Origin: Agrobacterium leguminum
Lineage (GTDB): Bacteria > Pseudomonadota > Alphaproteobacteria > Rhizobiales > Rhizobiaceae
Assembly (NCBI RefSeq): GCF_015704895.1
Contig: NZ_JADQWB010000002.1
Span: 434,001 to 498,000 of the forward strand
Reading direction: 5' to 3'
Length of the DNA: 64,000 nt
Positions within the stretch are counted from its first letter, which is position 1. Each line of letters begins with the position of its first letter. Of this stretch, positions 54,750 to 63,648 are shown piece by piece. A model generated the notes under the pieces. That model made no database searches and was not told the origin of the DNA. It was given only the letters and a program-made list of their open reading frames with translations. Position numbers and translations under genes: made by a program.

Positions 54750-55346
54750 ATGCGACTGGCCAGACTGAAGCCATTGCTGGAAAAATTCGGAGTCTCACGC
54801 GACGGGACAGCGGCTATAGAATTCGCGATACTCGCGATCCCCTATTTCCTCGTCGTCTTTGCGATCATCGAGACCTTTATCGCCCTGATGGCGGAACAGG
54901 TCGTCGCCAATGCCACCGAGAATATGGCGCGGCGTCTGCGCACCGGGCAGATCAGCAGCTCAATTTCGAAAGAGGATTTCCGCAAGAGCTTCTGCAATGA
55001 AGTTTCGGTGATGATCACCTGCTCAGCGGATGAAATCCAAAAAGAACAGAAGCTCTATATCGACCTTCGCTCCTTTACCGCCTTCAAGGATATTCCGACC
55101 ACGATACCGCTGAAGGCCTACGGCGAATATTACGATCTCGATACCGCTCAGTTCGGCTTCAAACCGGGCGGGCCGGAAACCATCAACATGTTGCGCGTCT
55201 ATTATCGCTGGCGTGTGGTTGCCGATATCATCCGGCCATACCTGACAAAAATACGTCCGGCCGATGGATCGATGCCCTCACATTTCCTCATCGTCGCGAC
55301 AAATGCGTTCATGAACGAGAAATACATCACAGGCGGGGGCTCATGA
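54750..55346 (+). CDS. TadE-like pseudopilin (first)
   Basis: 198 residues from ATG 54750. Short basic N-terminus, then GTAAIEFAILAIPYFLVVFAI near residues 20-40, the TadE-family membrane segment preceded by the Gly and Glu typical of prepilin peptidase sites. The rest is probably periplasmic, with two Cys. TadE/F proteins assist Flp pilus assembly. No other tad genes are in the window. Overlaps the next gene by 4 bp. Confidence 0.82.
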   Translation: MRLARLKPLLEKFGVSRDGTAAIEFAILAIPYFLVVFAIIETFIALMAEQVVANATENMARRLRTGQISSSISKEDFRKSFCNEVSVMITCSADEIQKEQKLYIDLRSFTAFKDIPTTIPLKAYGEYYDLDTAQFGFKPGGPETINMLRVYYRWRVVADIIRPYLTKIRPADGSMPSHFLIVATNAFMNEKYITGGGS

Positions 55347-55936
55347 TGGCAGGGCTGATGTCCGTTGCGGCAAACGGCAAACGACGCCTGACGGCGCTCG
55401 TTTTACGCTTTGCCAAAGATCGCCGTGGCGTGGGCGCGGTGGAGTTCGCGATCCTCTTTCCGATATTGCTTGCGCTTTATCTGACCTCTTTCGAATTGAC
55501 GATCGGATACAACACCTACAAGCGGGCAAGCAGCGCCGCAGCCTCCATCAACGATCTGATATCGAAAACAGGGTCCGTCGATAAAACCTATCTCGCGGGC
55601 ATGCAGGACGTCGCAGCCGCCGTGTTTGCGCCCTACAGCACCAAGGGTCTGCAGCTGAAGATCAGCGGCATCAAGATCGATGCGCAAAAACAGGCGAAAA
55701 TCACCTGGTCTTGGGATGAGAAAAATCTGAGACCCTATGCGGTGGGATCACCGGTCGCCGTTCCAACGCGCTTGCTCGTGGAAAACAGCTTTCTCATCCA
55801 CGTCGAGTTGTCCATCCCGCATGAATTGCTGATGTTCATGCCCGATCTTGCCTCGTCCGGGGTGAAGTCGATCACGATCGGCCGCGAGTATTTCTTCAAA
55901 CAGCGCGACGCCGAGACCGTCTGCACCAATTGCTGA
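55343..55936 (+). CDS. TadE-like pseudopilin (second)
   Basis: 197 residues; RRGVGAVEFAILFPILLALYL (about residues 28-48, here shown in part) is the TadE membrane segment with the conserved Glu. Translationally coupled to the first TadE-like gene (ATGATG overlap). C-terminus has a CTNC pair. Probably forms a heteromeric minor pilin pair with its neighbour. Confidence 0.82.
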   Translation: MMAGLMSVAANGKRRLTALVLRFAKDRRGVGAVEFAILFPILLALYLTSFELTIGYNTYKRASSAAASINDLISKTGSVDKTYLAGMQDVAAAVFAPYSTKGLQLKISGIKIDAQKQAKITWSWDEKNLRPYAVGSPVAVPTRLLVENSFLIHVELSIPHELLMFMPDLASSGVKSITIGREYFFKQRDAETVCTNC

Positions 55937-55974
55937 GCAATCGTTGCGTCACGACGGTCTCGTCATGGCAATCG

Positions 55975-57744
55975 TTAGTAGACGTCACGCAGATAGCGTT
56001 TTTCGCGTTTCAGCCGGTTCACATACTCGCTTGCCGCCTCGGCGGAGATGCCGGCCTCATCGCTGACGATGCCGTGCAGGGCATCATCGACATCCTTCGC
56101 CATGCGGGTCGCGTCGCCGCAGACGTAAAAGTAACCGCCATCTTCAAGCCATTGATAGAGCGCCTTGCCGTTCTGCCGCATGCGGGTCTGGACATAGATC
56201 TTCTCCGCCTGATCCCGCGAGAAAGCGAGGTCGAGGCGCGTCAACACGCCATCGCGGCTCATGTCGCCAAGCTCGTTTTCATAGATGAAATCCGACTGCC
56301 GGTGCTGGTCGCCGAAAAACAGCCAGTTTTTGCCCTTTGCGCCTCGGGCTTGCCGTTCCTGCAAAAAAGCCCGGAAGGGCGCGATGCCCGTGCCCGGTCC
56401 CACCATGATAACAGGCGCATCATTGTCCTGCGGCACACGAAACGCCTTGTTCGGCGAGACGAAAATCCCGGCACTCTGCCCGGCCTCCACGCGGTCGGCG
56501 AGATAGGTGGAGCACACGCCGCCACGCTCACGACCCTCGGCGCGATAACGCACGCTGGCGATGGTCAGATGCACGCTGTCTTTTGCAACCAGAGGGCTGG
56601 AGGAAATGGAATAGGCGCGATGTTGCAGAGGCTTCAGGAATGTCACGAATTCAGCAACATCGAATAGCGGCTTTCCGCCGAGATTGATGAGGTCGAGAAT
56701 ATCCTTGCTCCAGAGAAAGGCGGCCAGTTGCTCCCTGTCTCCGTTTGCGAGAATGTGGCTGAGTTCGTCATGCCCCGCCCGCTTGCCGATTTCAGCGACG
56801 AGTTCGCGCGAGGGCGTCGATATCTCGAACATGTTGAGAAGCGCATCGCCGACCGGCCGGTCCAACCCGGCGACTTGGCTGTCCGCAGCCGCCCCGAAGT
56901 GTTCCAGCAGCGCGCCGACCAGTTTCGGATCGTTCAGGGGCACGACGCCAAGTGCGTCACCCGCCTCATAGTCCAGGCCACTTTCGCCGAGATCGAATTC
57001 GTAGTGGCGAATTTCCTTGGACGAGCCGGGACCGGACAGACGACGATTGACGCTTACCTCAGCCGAATAGGGATTTTTGCGGCTCCAGCCCTGCTTTGCC
57101 CGTACGGGCGGCTCGGCGATGTCGGGCATGGTGACAGATGCCGCGCTGCCGCCATCGACAGCAACCGCGAGCGGCAGGGTCTCGCCGATCCATGCGGCGG
57201 CGGCATCCTCAAAGTCAATATCGCAATCGATACGCGTCTTCATACGCTTGCCGCCGAGTTGTTCGAACCGCGTGTCGATGAGCTTGCCCGCCTGGCAGAA
57301 GCCGTCATAACCGGTATCGCCGAGCGCGAGGACGGCAAAATTCACCTCGTCCAGACGCGGCGCGCTGTCGGCAGCGAGCGCTTCCCAGAAAAGCTGGGCA
57401 TTGTCAGGCATTTCACCTTCGCCATAGGTCGAGGTGACGACGATGACCCGCTTCATGGCGCCGAGACTGTCCATCGAGACGTCATCGAGTGCCGTCACCA
57501 CCGGCTGCATGCCCTGCGCGCGGGCGGCGGCGGCAATATCCATCGCCAGCGCCTCGGCATTGCCGGTCTGGGTGCCGAAGAGAATATTCAGCACACTAGC
57601 CGCCGCCCTGGGAGCAGCGGCGGCAACCGATGTCTCCAGGCCGATGGCGGCGCGGGAATGGAGCCCCGCCAGAAAACCGGAAAGCCATGCGCGCTGATCA
57701 CCATTGAAGGGCGCGTCTTCGGGAATATAAGGTATCTTCATCAT
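55975..57744 (-). CDS. Diflavin reductase (sulfite reductase alpha subunit/CysJ-like)
   Basis: 589-residue FMN/FAD protein that carries electrons from NADPH to an acceptor. Flavodoxin domain (about 50-195) with LFGTQTGNAEALA and TSTYGEGEMPDN; FAD/NADPH half (about 220-589) with HRAYSISSSP, GGVCSTYLA, GPGTGIAPFRAFLQER and C-terminal Tyr. It has a short extra N-terminal stretch of about 48 residues. No cysI hemoprotein is near; instead its start overlaps a GltB-like gene by 4 bp, so its electron acceptor may be that protein. Confidence 0.88.
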   Translation of the reverse strand: MMKIPYIPEDAPFNGDQRAWLSGFLAGLHSRAAIGLETSVAAAAPRAAASVLNILFGTQTGNAEALAMDIAAAARAQGMQPVVTALDDVSMDSLGAMKRVIVVTSTYGEGEMPDNAQLFWEALAADSAPRLDEVNFAVLALGDTGYDGFCQAGKLIDTRFEQLGGKRMKTRIDCDIDFEDAAAAWIGETLPLAVAVDGGSAASVTMPDIAEPPVRAKQGWSRKNPYSAEVSVNRRLSGPGSSKEIRHYEFDLGESGLDYEAGDALGVVPLNDPKLVGALLEHFGAAADSQVAGLDRPVGDALLNMFEISTPSRELVAEIGKRAGHDELSHILANGDREQLAAFLWSKDILDLINLGGKPLFDVAEFVTFLKPLQHRAYSISSSPLVAKDSVHLTIASVRYRAEGRERGGVCSTYLADRVEAGQSAGIFVSPNKAFRVPQDNDAPVIMVGPGTGIAPFRAFLQERQARGAKGKNWLFFGDQHRQSDFIYENELGDMSRDGVLTRLDLAFSRDQAEKIYVQTRMRQNGKALYQWLEDGGYFYVCGDATRMAKDVDDALHGIVSDEAGISAEAASEYVNRLKREKRYLRDVY

Positions 57745-60700
57745 GCTGCCCTGTGGCTGGATGCGGTGGCGAGGTCGGGAATGGCGCGGGCTGCGAAGAG
57801 CTCCTCGAAGCCCGGCAGACGGCCGATCTTCTCGATGTTTTTCCGGTTCTGCTGAATGATCCAGCCATAGGTGCCGGGGCTGTCCACCGACCAGATGTTC
57901 CTGCGCGCCAGCGCCTGCTTGTAATCGTCGAGGCGCTTGGCGGCGATCATCACCGCAAGCTGTTCATCGCTATGGTCTGAAAGCGCCTCGCGCGCATATT
58001 TCAGCAGCCGCTGCATCAGCGCATAATCTTCCGTGAGGATGAGATTGCGCACGGCTTTTTCAATGGCCGGGTCGGAAGGACCTGACGCCATCGGCACCCG
58101 CTGCATGGCGATGGCCTGCGCCATGCTCAACACGGTATAATTGTTGAGCAGCGCATACATTTCCTCGGTATCCGTCTCGCCATAACCCGGCACCGTTCCG
58201 TTCAAGACGGCCTTGCGGTCACGATAGGCGAGCTTGAACTTGCGCAATTGATGAGCGGCAAGCGCGGATGCCAGTTCCTCCAGCAGTTCCTTGCGGGGCT
58301 TCGCCTTCAGAATCTCGTCGCTGTCCTGATAAAGCAGCAGGGCGCGTGGCATGCCGTAAACGAAGTTATGCTGTTCGCTTTCCCAGTTTTCCAGAAGCCA
58401 TGCCGCCTTGGCCGAGCCGGTCTCTGCGACATGCCAGGTCAGAAGCTGGTGGATGGCCTGATTATGAATGGCGGCCTGTTCATCCTCACCGGTGACTGAA
58501 CCGAGCAGGATGGAATCGTGGCTGACTTTCTTCGGCAGATCGCCATAGGGATCATACTGATAAACGAAGCCGCCGCTCATGCCGTTGCCGAAACCCTTGC
58601 CGAAGCTGCCAAGGTTCAGCACCGCGCCGTTGGTCATGTATTCGCAGGCGAAATCACCCACGCCTTCGACCACGGCGGTGGCTCCGGAATTACGCACTGC
58701 GAAACGGTCTCCCGCCTGCCCTTCCACGAAGGTCCGACCGCCAGTGGCGCCGAACAGCGCGAAATTGCCGACCAGAACATTGCCGCCCGCCTCTTCCGAT
58801 CCGCCGCCGGGGGAGCGCACGACGATGGTGCCGCCGCAGGCGCTTTTGCCGACGCCGTCATTGCAGGTGCCGGTATGGACCATGACCATGCCGTCATTGC
58901 AGAAGGCACCGAAAGACTGCCCGGCGGAACCGGATGTATCGATGCGCACCGAACCCGCCTCCAGGAACCGGCGGCCACGGCTGTCCCGCTTCACGGCCGG
59001 CAGCGCATCCGCCTCTTCATCGGAAAGCTCATGGTTCAGCATGCGTTCGATATCGACGGCGAGCTGACCGCCGACGCTCTTGTTGCAATTGTTGAGGAAA
59101 CGATTGCCGCCAAGCTCGATGTTCTCGCGCCTGCTGTCGACCAGGGCCGAGCGCACGAGTTCGATGAAGGCATCATCAAGCGCAAAGTCCTTTTCCATAT
59201 AGACGGGGCTGTCGATCTTCACCTCTTCGACCACGGCAAGCATTGCCCGGAGGTCAAGCTGGCCGACGCTGGCCGGATGATCGAGGAGGTGAAGAAGATC
59301 GGAACGGCCGCGTGCTTCCCGCAGCGAGGCAACCCCAAGCCCGGCCAAAATCTCGCGCGTTTCATGGGCGATGTTCATGAGATATTGCGCCAGCGCGCGC
59401 GGATCGCCGTTGAAGGCTTCCTGATTGGTGGTGAGACCGGCCGGGCACTTGATGTTGCAGTTCTTGGCCATGACGCATTTCAGCATCATCAGCGCCGTCG
59501 TGCCGAATTCGAAGCTGTCGCCGCCGAGAAGTGCGGATTTCACCACGTCGCTCGCCGTCTGGTGCGCGCCGGAGCAGCGCAGCAGCACCTTGGCGCGCAG
59601 GCCGGTGGCGCAAAGCGCCTGATGCACTTCTGCGATACCGATTTCCGCCGCGCGGCCGGTATATTTGAGGCTGGTGACGGCAGCTGCCCCCGTGCCGCCG
59701 GTGTTGCCGGCGACATTGATGACATCCGCCCCCGCCTTGGCGACGCCGACCGCAATCGTGCCGATGCCTTCCGACGAGACCAGCTTGACGATGACACGCA
59801 CGCGCGCCGCCTTGGCGTCATGGATGAGCTGGGCCAGATCCTCGATGGAATAGGTGTCGTGATGCGGTGGCGGCGAAACAAGCTCGACGCCCGGTGTGCC
59901 GCCGCGTGCGGCGGCGATTTCCACCGTCACCTTGGGAGACGGCAACTGCCCGCCCTCACCCGGCTTTGCGCCCTGGCCGATCTTGATCTCGATTTCCTCC
60001 AGCATCGGATCGGCAAGATAGCCGGCCCAGACGCCGAAGCGGCCGGAAGCGAACTGCTTGATGCGCGAGGCACGGATGGTGCCATAACGGGAAATATGCT
60101 CGCCACCCTCGCCCGAATTCGACATGCCGCCGACCATGTTGGTGCCATGGGCAACCGCCTCATGGGCAGCGGCGACGAGCGCGCCGTGGCTCATGGCGCC
60201 CGATGCGAGGGTTTTGGTGATCTCGCTCGCCTTCTGAACGGCATCGAGCGGAATGCTTTCCGGTGCAGTGCGGATAAGCGAGAGATAGGCGGATGCTTCA
60301 CCCTTTGCCTGAACCATGAGCGCGCCGCCTTCCAGCCAATGGCCTGGAATATCCGCACCGAAACGGTCAAGCAGCGACTGGCCGAGCGCGGCAAGCCGGG
60401 CAAGCTCATGACCGTGCGGGCCGGTCAATTGCAGCCGGAAAGCGCCGTCTCCCGCCTCTTCGCAGCGCAATCCGCGCACCATGAAGCTGTTATTGCCCTG
60501 CCGGGAAAAACGGCCCATTTCCCGGCGGAATTCTTCCGCGGAACCGGCGAATGTCACATCGGCCGGCAATTCCAGAACATCGCGCAGGGCGGCCGGGCGG
60601 CGCGCCCTTTCTTCCACCATCATGCGGGCAAAGGCGCGGTAACCGGGCGTTACCTCGAATCTGTCGATTGCGTCAGGCGTCAGCCGGTCGAAACTGTTGT

Positions 60701-63242
60701 GGTAATAGGCCGCATCGTTGAGACCGAAGGCATCTTCCAGCCGGTTGAGCGGCAGCAGGCGCAAAGCGTCCTCGTTTTCGGTTCCCTTGTCGAAACCGAT
60801 CTTTTCCTCGGTCATATCCACGAAACCGCGAACAGCCGTCGTGCCATAGGAATGGCCGGCACCTTCCGCGCGCTCCTTAAAGAGACCGAGCAGGGGTATG
60901 TCGTTTTCGCCCTTCACGGACAGCGCCTTGCGGTGCCAGTCCGCCACCGCCTGCGCGATGACGGCGAAGTTGACGCCGCCCACCGGGGTCTTCACATTGG
61001 GGAAATAGCGCTTGAGCACCGCATCGTCGGTATCGAGGAAATTCGGTTCGAAGAACTCGCCGCCGATATAGCTTTCCGCCGTACACAGGCCCACCTTGCC
61101 CATGGTCTTCATCAGCGACTTTTCAGCCGCCTTGGCGAAACGCTTGAAGGCCTTGTCGGCATCGGCACCAAATTTCTCCTCGGCGCGAAACTGCACGCCG
61201 AGCGGATAGGCGGCCGAAGCGCCGAAGCCGAGGCTCGCCGCAATGTGATGCGAAGAGGAAAATTGCCCGCTTTCAACGATCAGCGACACGCGCAGCCGCA
61301 GACCTTCCTCGATCAGCCGCTGATTGATGGCGGAGACGACCATGATCATCGGCAAGGCCGCGCGGTTTGTCGAAACGTGCCGGTCGGTGATGATGGCGAT
61401 GCCGCCTTCCTCTGCCGCGAAAGCCACAACCTCATCACAGAGGCCATCAATTGCCTGCCGCAGGGCCGTTTCATTGGCCTCCGCAACATCGAAGACCGGC
61501 GAATAGAGCATTTCGAAACGGCGAAGCGGCGTCTCCGACTGTTCGCGAATACGCAGCATATCGAGATGGGTCAGGATCGGAGAGCGCACGACGATCTGGC
61601 GGGCCTTCTTCGCGCCGCTGTTCGGCTTCGCACCGAGGGCGACACGCAACGTCATGCCATCGGCCTCACGAATACTGTCGAGCGGCGGATTGGTGACCTG
61701 CGCGAAGCGCTGTGAAAAATACTTCGCGACCCCGCCTTCCTGATCGGACAGCGCATTGATGGCATTGCCGTAACCCATCGCCGAAATCTTTTCCGCGCCT
61801 GAGGCCAGCATCGGGTCCATCAGGAATTTGAAGCTTTCCTGATTATGCGAATAGGCGACATAACGCTGGTGGCGTTCCAGATCGCCGTTGTAACGCAGCG
61901 GCGAGCCCTGCTTTTCCGCCGGCACTTCCGGCAGATCCTCCAGCATGACACGGGCTTCGCGCAGCAGGGATGAATAATCGCGGCGTGAGGCGAGAAGCTC
62001 CAGCGCTTCGACGGTGGAAAAGTCGCGGCGTTCTGCATGGTCGTAATAAAGCATGCCGCCCGCCTCGATGCGGCCGCGACGGATGACGCTCTCCGCCGGG
62101 AACGCGATCTGCCCGGCCTCCGACATGACGCAGAGATAATCTTCCGTCTCGACGGTGCGCAGCGGGCGCAGGCCAAGGCGATCGAGCCGCGCGCCGATGA
62201 TGGTGCCATCGCCGAAGATCAGCGCGGCCGGGCCGTCATTCTTCTCCTCATAGAGCGAGAAATATTCCAGCATCGCCTTCACGGCCGGTGACAGGGTATC
62301 GTCATTTTCCCAGGCTGGCGGCATCATCGAGACCACGGCGGTGACGAGGTCGAGACCGTCTTCCATCACCCGCGCCTGCAGGGTCTGGTCCAGACGGCAG
62401 CTGTCCGACTGGCCCTTCGGGCGGATGATGCTGGCGTTCTTCGCCAGCGCCACGGCCGCTTCCGACAACCGGTTCTTCTTGTCGGTATTGAGTTCGCCAT
62501 TATGCGCCATCAGGCGGAAGGGCTGCGCCATGGAAGGGTGCGGATCGGTATTGGTCGAAAAACGCGTGTGGAAATACATCGTATGCACTTCATGGCGCGG
62601 ATCGGTGAGGTCGCAGAAGTAGGGCATGACCTCATGGGAGTTCAGGCGGCCTTTCAGAACCTGCGTGCGGGCGCTGAGCGACAGCGGATAAAAGCCAGAG
62701 AGTTCCGGCACCGTATAGGCAAGCGCCTCGATGGCGAGCAGCGCCTTGTGGATGCGCCAGTCGAATTCGGCAAGGCTGCCGCATTCGGCGGGAGCCGAAA
62801 AGACCCATTGGCGGATCGGCAACTGGTAGGGGATGGCGGCGGGACGGATGGCCGCATCATTCACCGGCACATCGCGAACGAGCAGGATTGCAAAGCCCTG
62901 CTCTTTGAGGGCGTTTGCGATGATACCGACAGCCTCGCCGTGGAAAGCCGGATTTTGCGGCAGGAAAAAATTGCCGACGCCGAAACGGCCGGCCTGCAAG
63001 CCGTCCTCACCGGTCAATTCCCGAAAGAAGGAAAGCGACAAATCCAGCGACACGCCGGCACCATCGCCGACACCTTCCGCCGACATGCCGCCGCGATGCG
63101 GCACGGCACAGAGAGCCTCGTGCCCGCGCTTCAGCACATCATGCGTCTGCACGCCGTCCTTGCGGGTGATGAAACCGACGCCACAGCTGCTTTTTTCAAA
63201 AGCCGCATCGTAAAGGCCGAATTTTTGCTCCGTCACACTCAA
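57741..63242 (-). CDS. Glutamate synthase large subunit-like protein with extra C-terminal domain
   Basis: 1833 residues from TTG 63242, picked because GAGGAGA precedes it. Order: short propeptide then Cys20 (SSCGVGFITRK), a class II amidotransferase domain (to about 420); central domain; FMN-binding synthase domain (about 790-1190) with iron-sulfur cysteines CVMAKNCNIKC (CX5CX3C, where usual GltB has CX5CX4C); GXGXG beta-helix (about 1270-1540); and a typical GltB ending TWHVAETGSAKAAWLLENW. Then about 190 further helical residues not found in usual GltB. No GltD is adjacent; a diflavin reductase gene overlaps the end. Function as a true glutamate synthase is unproven. Confidence 0.88.
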   Translation of the reverse strand: MSVTEQKFGLYDAAFEKSSCGVGFITRKDGVQTHDVLKRGHEALCAVPHRGGMSAEGVGDGAGVSLDLSLSFFRELTGEDGLQAGRFGVGNFFLPQNPAFHGEAVGIIANALKEQGFAILLVRDVPVNDAAIRPAAIPYQLPIRQWVFSAPAECGSLAEFDWRIHKALLAIEALAYTVPELSGFYPLSLSARTQVLKGRLNSHEVMPYFCDLTDPRHEVHTMYFHTRFSTNTDPHPSMAQPFRLMAHNGELNTDKKNRLSEAAVALAKNASIIRPKGQSDSCRLDQTLQARVMEDGLDLVTAVVSMMPPAWENDDTLSPAVKAMLEYFSLYEEKNDGPAALIFGDGTIIGARLDRLGLRPLRTVETEDYLCVMSEAGQIAFPAESVIRRGRIEAGGMLYYDHAERRDFSTVEALELLASRRDYSSLLREARVMLEDLPEVPAEKQGSPLRYNGDLERHQRYVAYSHNQESFKFLMDPMLASGAEKISAMGYGNAINALSDQEGGVAKYFSQRFAQVTNPPLDSIREADGMTLRVALGAKPNSGAKKARQIVVRSPILTHLDMLRIREQSETPLRRFEMLYSPVFDVAEANETALRQAIDGLCDEVVAFAAEEGGIAIITDRHVSTNRAALPMIMVVSAINQRLIEEGLRLRVSLIVESGQFSSSHHIAASLGFGASAAYPLGVQFRAEEKFGADADKAFKRFAKAAEKSLMKTMGKVGLCTAESYIGGEFFEPNFLDTDDAVLKRYFPNVKTPVGGVNFAVIAQAVADWHRKALSVKGENDIPLLGLFKERAEGAGHSYGTTAVRGFVDMTEEKIGFDKGTENEDALRLLPLNRLEDAFGLNDAAYYHNSFDRLTPDAIDRFEVTPGYRAFARMMVEERARRPAALRDVLELPADVTFAGSAEEFRREMGRFSRQGNNSFMVRGLRCEEAGDGAFRLQLTGPHGHELARLAALGQSLLDRFGADIPGHWLEGGALMVQAKGEASAYLSLIRTAPESIPLDAVQKASEITKTLASGAMSHGALVAAAHEAVAHGTNMVGGMSNSGEGGEHISRYGTIRASRIKQFASGRFGVWAGYLADPMLEEIEIKIGQGAKPGEGGQLPSPKVTVEIAAARGGTPGVELVSPPPHHDTYSIEDLAQLIHDAKAARVRVIVKLVSSEGIGTIAVGVAKAGADVINVAGNTGGTGAAAVTSLKYTGRAAEIGIAEVHQALCATGLRAKVLLRCSGAHQTASDVVKSALLGGDSFEFGTTALMMLKCVMAKNCNIKCPAGLTTNQEAFNGDPRALAQYLMNIAHETREILAGLGVASLREARGRSDLLHLLDHPASVGQLDLRAMLAVVEEVKIDSPVYMEKDFALDDAFIELVRSALVDSRRENIELGGNRFLNNCNKSVGGQLAVDIERMLNHELSDEEADALPAVKRDSRGRRFLEAGSVRIDTSGSAGQSFGAFCNDGMVMVHTGTCNDGVGKSACGGTIVVRSPGGGSEEAGGNVLVGNFALFGATGGRTFVEGQAGDRFAVRNSGATAVVEGVGDFACEYMTNGAVLNLGSFGKGFGNGMSGGFVYQYDPYGDLPKKVSHDSILLGSVTGEDEQAAIHNQAIHQLLTWHVAETGSAKAAWLLENWESEQHNFVYGMPRALLLYQDSDEILKAKPRKELLEELASALAAHQLRKFKLAYRDRKAVLNGTVPGYGETDTEEMYALLNNYTVLSMAQAIAMQRVPMASGPSDPAIEKAVRNLILTEDYALMQRLLKYAREALSDHSDEQLAVMIAAKRLDDYKQALARRNIWSVDSPGTYGWIIQQNRKNIEKIGRLPGFEELFAARAIPDLATASSHRAA

Positions 63243-63648
63243 GGCACTCTCCTCTCGTTGCGCATTTCGCGCGGCATCGCCCTCTTTCCCGAAACCCGGC
63301 GCGTCAGCCGGCACTCTGCGGGCGGAGCCGCAGGCGACCTAGCTGCTCCTCATTCTTTTGCTTATCGGCGTTTAATGGCGCGAACGGTCGTTTTGCGGCC
63401 GTCAAACGGCTTGGCGGCGATGGCCGCTTTTTCGCAAATAATGATCGTCGTCGTTCGCATCGCGTTCCCTGAAGGCCGGCTGTCCGGCGGTGAGACACAC
63501 TGAATTACGTCAGTATTGCTTACATAATATTTCATGATCGACCGAGTCAAGATTAAAATCGACCCGACGCAATAAAAAAACAAAACCGCCGCGAAATCCG
63601 ACAGGATTCCGCGGCGCGATGGCTGCAGAGATTTTTAAATTGCCCGGA
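63243..63648. other. 406-bp spacer with candidate gltB-like promoter, long leader, and MFS terminator
   Basis: On the minus strand TTGACT (63545-63550) and TATTAT (63524-63529) form a candidate promoter, with spacing of 15 bp (or TTATGT at 17 bp). That would leave a leader of about 275 nt before the GltB-like start. A 5-bp dyad ACTGA/TCAGT lies just downstream. A 64-codon frame (63304-63498 minus) has no ribosome site and is not called. Confidence 0.4.
63573..63615 (-). terminator. Rho-independent terminator after the MFS gene
   Basis: On the minus strand a 12-bp stem (63604-63615 with 63588-63599, one G-U) around TGTC, followed by TTTTGTTTTTTT. It lies 34 bp beyond the MFS stop. Confidence 0.85.

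Noticed and set aside
55975..57744. Calling the diflavin gene cysJ with sulfite reduction as its role
   Set aside because: Domain order fits CysJ, but no cysI partner is present and the gene overlaps a GltB-like gene, so I left the symbol empty.
58518..61715. 1065-codon open frame on the plus strand across the GltB-like gene
   Set aside because: Antisense shadow of a real gene; composition is His/Arg/Ala-rich and no domain is recognisable.
63304..63498. 64-codon frame in the leader of the GltB-like gene
   Set aside because: Arg-rich, no ribosome site; overlaps the proposed leader.
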